DNA of 64,000 nt, taken from an uncultured Pelagibacteraceae bacterium (GTDB lineage: Bacteria > Pseudomonadota > Alphaproteobacteria > Pelagibacterales > Pelagibacteraceae). The DNA lies in NCBI GenBank assembly GCA_902521005.1, contig CABYPZ010000001.1, forward strand, positions 1 to 64,000. Direction: 5' to 3'. Of this stretch, positions 58,011 to 64,000 are shown one piece after another (the stretch's first letter is position 1; each line of letters begins with the position of its first letter). The notes beneath the pieces were generated by a model. That model saw only the letters and a program-made list of their open reading frames with translations, did not search any database and had not been told where the DNA came from. Position numbers and translations under genes: made by a program.

Positions 58011-60237
58011 TTAGTATAATGGATCGTTTTTGAAGAAGTTTTTAAGTTTAATTGGTTTTTGAGCTAATATATATCTATACACATTGTAATTTTCTAATAC
58101 TCTTTGAACATAATTTCTTGTTTCTTTAAATTTTATTAATTCTATCCAATCTATATAATCTATTTGATTTTTTTGGGGATTTTTATTTATTTTTTTCCAA
58201 TATCTAACTCTTTTTGGTCCAGCATTATAAGCAGCAATCGAAAATGGATAGGAACCATCATATTCTAAAATAAGACCCGCAATGTAATGTGAACCCAAAT
58301 TAACATTATATTCAGGGTCTGTTGTTAGTCTTGATTTTGAATAAGGAAGTTTAGCTTGTTTAGCAACCACCTTTGCAGTGTAAGTCATTAATTGCATCAA
58401 TCCTTTTGCACCAGCGTGACTATTAGCTGATATATCAAACTCACTTTCTTGTCTTATTATAGATAATATAAAAGCACTCTCTGGAATCTTTCTACCGTTA
58501 ATATATTTTGGAGTACTTATTACTGGGTAATTATATTTGTTATGAAATCTTTTTTCATATGAAGCTAATTTTGCTATTTGTATTGCAAAGTCAAATCTAG
58601 AAATATCTGTAGCTAGTTTTGCAGCGAGTACCTCGCTACCTAATTCAGGATCACTACTCGCAAGACCTCTTAGTAGATGTTTTGTATATTTGTCTTTGTT
58701 TAGCTCATTTAATAAATAAATTACTTTGACCACTTCATTTTTATAAAAATTTTCTGCAAAAATTTTATCAACTTCCATAAGTTCATTTAATTGAAAATTT
58801 TCATTAGGTTTTATTTTTAAATGTGCTAATTGACCATAGTATGTTGTGAGAAATTTAGATGCTTCAGTGTACCATTCTATAGCTAGATCTTTCTTTCCAA
58901 TTTTTTCATAGGTTCTACCTAACCAAAAAGCACCTCTAGACAAACTTATTGGGTATCCAACATTATTATAAAAATTTTTAAAATGATTTTCTGCAAGAAT
59001 TGGGTCTTTTAAAAAGCTTAAAGCTATCCAACCACTCATCCATTCTGCTTCAGCATATTCTGGCCCTTCATTAAGAGCATGTCTACTTACAATTTTATAG
59101 GCAGTTTCATATTTTTTTTTATATATTAATGATCTTCCAATTATTGCTCTCTCAATCCACCACTTATCTGGTCTTACTAAATATTCTTTTGTATTTTTAA
59201 CTTTTAACAAAATTTCTAAAGATCCATCAACTCTACCTCTTTTTCTTCTCCATTTTAATCTGTCATAGTTTAATCCAACATCATTTTTTAATTTATTTGG
59301 AACTTTACTAATTGCTGCATCAACTCCGTATGATCTACTCATTAAAAGTTGTCTTGCCGTATATAGAAGTTCATAATCTTTAGGCAAATATCTTAACATT
59401 CTTTTTAAATCCCAGTATTTGTTTTCATATGAAAGATAATCAGCTCTTTTAATGTAGTCAGATGAATTGAGAATTTTTTTGAATTTTTTTCTAAAAAACT
59501 TCATATCATTTCTACTTAAATCTGCAGTAATCCAACCAGACTTGATTAAATTTTCTCCTTTTACTACATCTCCTTTACTTATTAAGGCTTCTCCTAAAAT
59601 CAATTTACCAAACCCACTTAGTGGTGGATGTTGATTGAACCATTCAATTATAGATTTTGGTGATAAATTTTTTGTTGAAATTTTATGTTCAGCTAAATAC
59701 TTTACTCTTCCAATTCTAGGGTAGTTTGGACTTTGTTGAATAAATGCTTTATAATCATAAAAAGATAACTGATTTCCAGTTGTAATTAGATGTTTCCACC
59801 TAATAAATTTATATATAGATTTATCCTTTGCTTTTTTTGCAGTTTTTTCAGCAAGGGACCACTTTCTTTGTTCCATATACTTGATAGAGGTTTTCCCAAT
59901 TTCAAAATCTTTTTTTGAATAATATTTAGATTTTTTTTGCCTTTTTAGACTTAGTAGTATTTACAACAAGCGGCTTATTCTTTGGTATTATTTCCCCATC
60001 AATTTTTTTTGTTACTTTCTGTATCTTCTCCTCATCCTTTTTGGCTATTTGCACCTCATCATCATGTGAAGGTTTTTTTAAAGGAACAATTTCACCCTTA
60101 ATAATCTTTTCTTTTATAATTTCATCTGAAAGAGCAGGTTTTTTTTTAGGTAAAATTAATTCATTTGATAAGGCAAATTGTATCGGAAGCAAAAAAACTG
60201 TAATTAAAGCGATAATTTTAATTATTTTTTTTAACAT
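58011..60237 (-). CDS. slt: Soluble lytic murein transglycosylase, encoded in two ORFs (60237..59926 and 59876..58011) joined by a frameshift at the A8 tract 59931-59938
   Basis: SLT domain QESEFDISANSHAGAKGLMQLM in the downstream ORF; the upstream ORF supplies signal peptide MLKKIIKIIALITVFLLPIQFALS; removing one A gives ...SKKAKKSKYYSKKDFEIGKTSIKYMEQRKWSLAEK... Confidence 0.8.
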
Positions 60238-60277
60238 ATATTTATAAATGAATCTTTAAACTATGTTATAAGTATTT

Positions 60278-61162
60278 ATGTTTAAAGGATCAAATGTTGC
60301 TCTAATAACACCATTTAAAGATGATAAATTAGACACTGAAAACTATATTAAATTAATTAATTTTCATATTGAAAATGGAACCAATGGATTAGTGCCCGCT
60401 GGAACAACAGGTGAATCCCCAACATTAAGTCATGATGAACATCAAAAGGTAATAGAACTTTGTATAAAAGAGGCTAAAGGCAAAATCCCGGTTATTGCAG
60501 GAACAGGATCTAATTCAACAGCTGAAGCTGTAGAATTAACCAAACATGCAGAAAAAGCTGGTGCTGATGGTGCTTTAGTCGTTACACCTTATTATAATAA
60601 ACCTACTCAAGAAGGTTTGTATCAGCATTATAAAGCAATTAATGATAATACAAGTCTTCCAATAATAATTTATAATATTCCTAGCAGATGTGTAATTGAT
60701 ATGACGGTTGATACTATGGCAAGATTATTTGAACTAAAAAACATTTCTGGAGTAAAAGATGCAACAGGGGATTTAAAAAGATTAGATCAAACAATTGAAA
60801 AATTAGGTCATGAATTTATTCAGCTTACAGGTGAGGATGGTCTTGCATTTGAGTTTAATAAAAGAGGTGGTGTTGGAATTATATCTGTTACTGCCAACAT
60901 TGCTCCAAAACTATGTTCTGATATGCAAAGGTGTTCTAAATCTAAGTTTGATAATGAAATAAAAGAAGCAGAAAGAATAGATCAATTGCTACAACCTTTA
61001 CATAAATCTTTATTTCTTGAAAGCAATCCTGCTCCAGTTAAGTACGCTGCAAAACTTTTAGGATTATGCGATGACTCAATAAGGTTACCGTTAGTTAAAA
61101 TCAATAAGGAAACTCAGGAAGAAGTCACAAAAGCCTTACGCGCAGCAAAACTTTTAAGTTAA
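60278..61162 (+). CDS. dapA: 4-hydroxy-tetrahydrodipicolinate synthase
   Basis: [25 protein letters not shown]. Confidence 0.97.
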   Translation: MFKGSNVALITPFKDDKLDTENYIKLINFHIENGTNGLVPAGTTGESPTLSHDEHQKVIELCIKEAKGKIPVIAGTGSNSTAEAVELTKHAEKAGADGALVVTPYYNKPTQEGLYQHYKAINDNTSLPIIIYNIPSRCVIDMTVDTMARLFELKNISGVKDATGDLKRLDQTIEKLGHEFIQLTGEDGLAFEFNKRGGVGIISVTANIAPKLCSDMQRCSKSKFDNEIKEAERIDQLLQPLHKSLFLESNPAPVKYAAKLLGLCDDSIRLPLVKINKETQEEVTKALRAAKLLS

Positions 61163-61632
61163 TGAAAAATAAAACCAATTCTGGTTTAAAAATAATTTGT
61201 CTAAATAGAAAAGCAAGTTTTAACTTTTTTTTTAATGATTTAATTGAGGCGGGTATAGTTTTAAAAGGGTCTGAAATTAAATCAATAAGATTAGGAAAAA
61301 TTAATATTGCTGATTCATATGCAATAGAAAAAAACGGTGAAATTTTTTTAGTAAATTCACATATACCAATATATGAACAAGCCTCAGGATCAAATCACAA
61401 TCCCTATGAAGAAAGAAAATTATTATTAAATAAAAAGGAAATAAATAAATTGATCGGAAAAATCAATACTGATGGATTTTCTTTAGTACCTACAAAAATG
61501 TATTTTAAAAAAGGAAAGGCAAAAATAGAAATTGCTGTTGCTAAAGGAAAAAAACAGTTTGATAAAAGACAAACTAAAAAAACAAGAGATTGGAACCGTG
61601 ATAAAGCAAGATATTTCAGAAAATCCAGTTAA
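61162..61632 (+). CDS. smpB: SsrA-binding protein SmpB
   Basis: [43 protein letters not shown]. Confidence 0.95.
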   Translation: MKNKTNSGLKIICLNRKASFNFFFNDLIEAGIVLKGSEIKSIRLGKINIADSYAIEKNGEIFLVNSHIPIYEQASGSNHNPYEERKLLLNKKEINKLIGKINTDGFSLVPTKMYFKKGKAKIEIAVAKGKKQFDKRQTKKTRDWNRDKARYFRKSS

Positions 61633-62125
61633 TATTTGTTATTTAGCAATTGGTTCTAATTTAGGTGATAAGGTACAAAATATTAATAGGGCAAAAACCT
61701 TATTAGAAAATGCTCCAATAAAAATATTAAATTGTTCAAGTTTTTATTTAACTCCAGCTTGGCCAAATGAAAAATATCCAGATTTTAATAATATAGTAAT
61801 TAAAATTAAAACAAGCCTTAAAATTAATGTTCTTTTTTTAGAAATTAAAAAAATTGAGAAAAGATTAGGCAGAATAAAAACTGTAAAAAATAGCCCTAGA
61901 ACTTGTGATATTGATATAATCGATTTTAACGGGAAAAACATGAATTTTGTAGTTGGATCTCATCGATTAATAGTTCCTCATCCAAGAATGAAAAATCGTA
62001 ATTTTGTGTTGTTTCCATTATATGAGATAGAAAAAAATTGGAAACATCCTCTAAATAATACAAATATAATTGATTTAATGTGTAAATTGAGCCCTAAATC
62101 TTTAACTACTATTAAACAAATTTAA
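61598..62125 (+). CDS. folK: 2-amino-4-hydroxy-6-hydroxymethyldihydropteridine pyrophosphokinase; probable GTG start overlapping smpB
   Basis: [44 protein letters not shown]. Confidence 0.88.
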   Translation: MIKQDISENPVNICYLAIGSNLGDKVQNINRAKTLLENAPIKILNCSSFYLTPAWPNEKYPDFNNIVIKIKTSLKINVLFLEIKKIEKRLGRIKTVKNSPRTCDIDIIDFNGKNMNFVVGSHRLIVPHPRMKNRNFVLFPLYEIEKNWKHPLNNTNIIDLMCKLSPKSLTTIKQI

Positions 62126-62144
62126 TTTAGTGATATAATAAATT

Positions 62145-63891
62145 ATGCTCAAATCTGATGATTTAATATCTAAGATCAAAACATATAATAAGTTTCTAAA
62201 TCCAGAAACTTTAAATAAGGCTTACGATTTTGCTCTTAAAGCTCATAAAACACAAAAAAAGAGATGAAGGTGTTCCGTATATATTTCATCCAGTAGCTGT
62301 CGCTGATATATTAACTGATCTTAAATTAGATAGTGCTACAATTGCTACTGGCCTTTTACATGATACAATTGAAGATACCCACGCAACTTATGAAACTATA
62401 AAAAACGAATTTGGCCAAGAGGTTGCGGATTTAGTTGACGGTGTAACTAAAATATCTGAATTTGAAAATAAAGCTGTTGAAAATTCTAAAGCAGAAAATT
62501 TCAGAAAATTAATTATCGCAACATCAAAAGATATCAGAGTTCTACTTGTTAAAATTGCAGATAGACTTCACAACATGAGAACTATTCATTTTCTTAAAGA
62601 TAAAAATAAACAAATTAGAAAAGCAAAAGAGACTATGGAAATATATGCACCTTTAGCAGATAGAATGGGTATGAATAGAATAAGAGACGAACTTGAGGAT
62701 TTGTCTTTTAAAGTTTTAAACAATGATGCAAGAGAGTTAATTAACAATAGGTTAGATGAAATTAAAGATAATAGATCAATTACATTTAAAACAATTTCTT
62801 ATGAATTCAGTGATATTTTAAATCAAAATAATTTAACATCTCAAATAATTGGTAGAGAAAAAACTCCATTCTCAATTTGGAGGAAAATTCAAAAAAAAAG
62901 AGTATCACTAGAACAAATTACAGATATAATTGGATTTCGTATAATCTTAAATAGTATTGAGGATTGTTATAAGGCCCTTGGAGTATTACATTCGATTTAC
63001 AATTGCATACCTGGTAAGTTTAAAGATTATATATCATCACCCAAAATCAACAATTATCAATCCATTCACACTGCAATTATTGGCCCTAACAAGAGGCCAA
63101 TTGAAATTCAAATTAGAACAATGCCAATGCATGAATTTGCTGAAAGAGGCGTTGCCTCTCACTGGAAGTATAAATCATCTGAAAAATTTAATTCTCTTAC
63201 CTGGAAAGAATACGATTGGTTAAAAGATTTGGTTGAAATTATAGATAAAAATCAAAATCCAGAACATTATTTTGAATATACAAAACTTCAGATGTTTAAA
63301 GAACATGTTTTTTGTTTTACACCTAAAGGTATGATTATTAAACTCCCCAAAGATGCTACTCCTATTGATTTTTCTTATGCAGTTCATACTAAAGTTGGCG
63401 ACGCGGCGATTGGATGTGAAATTAATGGTAAAAACAGTCCTTTACAAAGTACTCTTATAAATGGAGATGTAGTCAAGATAATTACCTCAAAAAAAGCATC
63501 CCCATCATTGCATTGGCTTACATCAACAAAAACTGGAAAAGCCAGGGCTGCAATAAGGAGATACTGGCAGTACAAAGAGAATGTTAAAAGTTTAAAAACA
63601 AAAAAATATAATACGACATTATGGATATCTTTAACTGATCAACCAGGCAAACTTGGAGATGTTACAACCATGATTGGTTTAAATAATGTTAATATTTCAA
63701 GTGTAGAAATGGTCGAAAAAACTGAAAAATCAATTAATTTTAGATTTAATCTTATAATACATGACTTGAAAAACTTTACAAAACTTATTAGTGAGCTAAA
63801 ACAAAAAGAATATAATTTCAAAATTATTAGACATAAAAATAAAAAATATGCTTTCTTTAAAAGACTCTTTGGTGGTTTTAAAAAAAACTAA
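62145..63891 (+). CDS. rsh: RelA/SpoT-family (p)ppGpp synthetase/hydrolase, with an apparent frameshift at A7 (62254-62260)
   Basis: ATG 62145 frame [40 protein letters not shown] (stop 62265), then the +1 frame [41 protein letters not shown]...; HD, synthetase, TGS and ACT domains present. Confidence 0.85.
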
Positions 63892-64000
63892 CGCTCTTTT
63901 AGAGGGTCATTTTATTTTATCATCCGGTCTTCATTCACCAATGTATATTCAGTGTGCTAAATTATTAAGTCATCCAAGTTTAGCATCAAAAATATGCATT
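63848..64000 (+). CDS. pyrE: Orotate phosphoribosyltransferase, 5' end (truncated by the window)
   Basis: ATG 63848 opens [51 protein letters not shown] to the window end; not in the ORF track. Confidence 0.85.
   Translation, partial: MLSLKDSLVVLKKTNALLEGHFILSSGLHSPMYIQCAKLLSHPSLASKICI

Noticed and set aside
62251-62267. A_AAA_AAG dnaX-like -1 slippery heptamer in rsh
   Set aside because: It is present in the right phase, but a -1 shift leads to frame EMKVFRIYF..., not the conserved [10 protein letters not shown] frame; only a net +1 (or -2), i.e. one A fewer, restores Rsh.

Overview
The window is an AT-rich, gene-dense alphaproteobacterial chromosome segment. Gene content and order strongly suggest a SAR11/Pelagibacterales-type genome; this is inferred from recognised families, not from a search. 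Positions 1-4.8 kb form a small accessory segment: a partial gene, an AMP-ligase + acyl carrier protein + GNAT-like cassette, an orphan NodB-like/deacetylase-like protein, and a decayed TPR fragment. It ends at a tRNA-Thr. From 4.9 to 34.4 kb there is one almost uninterrupted expression superblock: rlmB, tRNA-Tyr/Gly, tuf, tRNA-Trp, secE-nusG-rplKAJL-rpoBC-rpsLG-fusA, S10/spc/alpha ribosomal operons, secY, adk, rpoA, rplQ. The remainder is housekeeping (lipB, mgtE, panC, galU, ugd, topA, plsY, pyrBC, ruvX, gatCAB, dapA, smpB, folK, rsh, pyrE start) plus a heterotetrameric sarcosine-oxidase-type operon (soxBDAG). The most notable observations are: (1) rsh (relA/spoT-like) and the lytic transglycosylase gene are each split by a frameshift located exactly at a poly-A tract (A7 and A8), and removing one A restores each continuous protein; (2) a TPR pseudogene remnant abuts tRNA-Thr; (3) a nested dyad overlaps a candidate soxB promoter; (4) two tandem hairpins lie in the rpoC-rpsL gap; (5) an uncharacterised ligase/ACP/acyltransferase-like cassette. 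I found no CRISPR array, IS element or rRNA gene. No single clear-cut novel defence or mobile system was seen.
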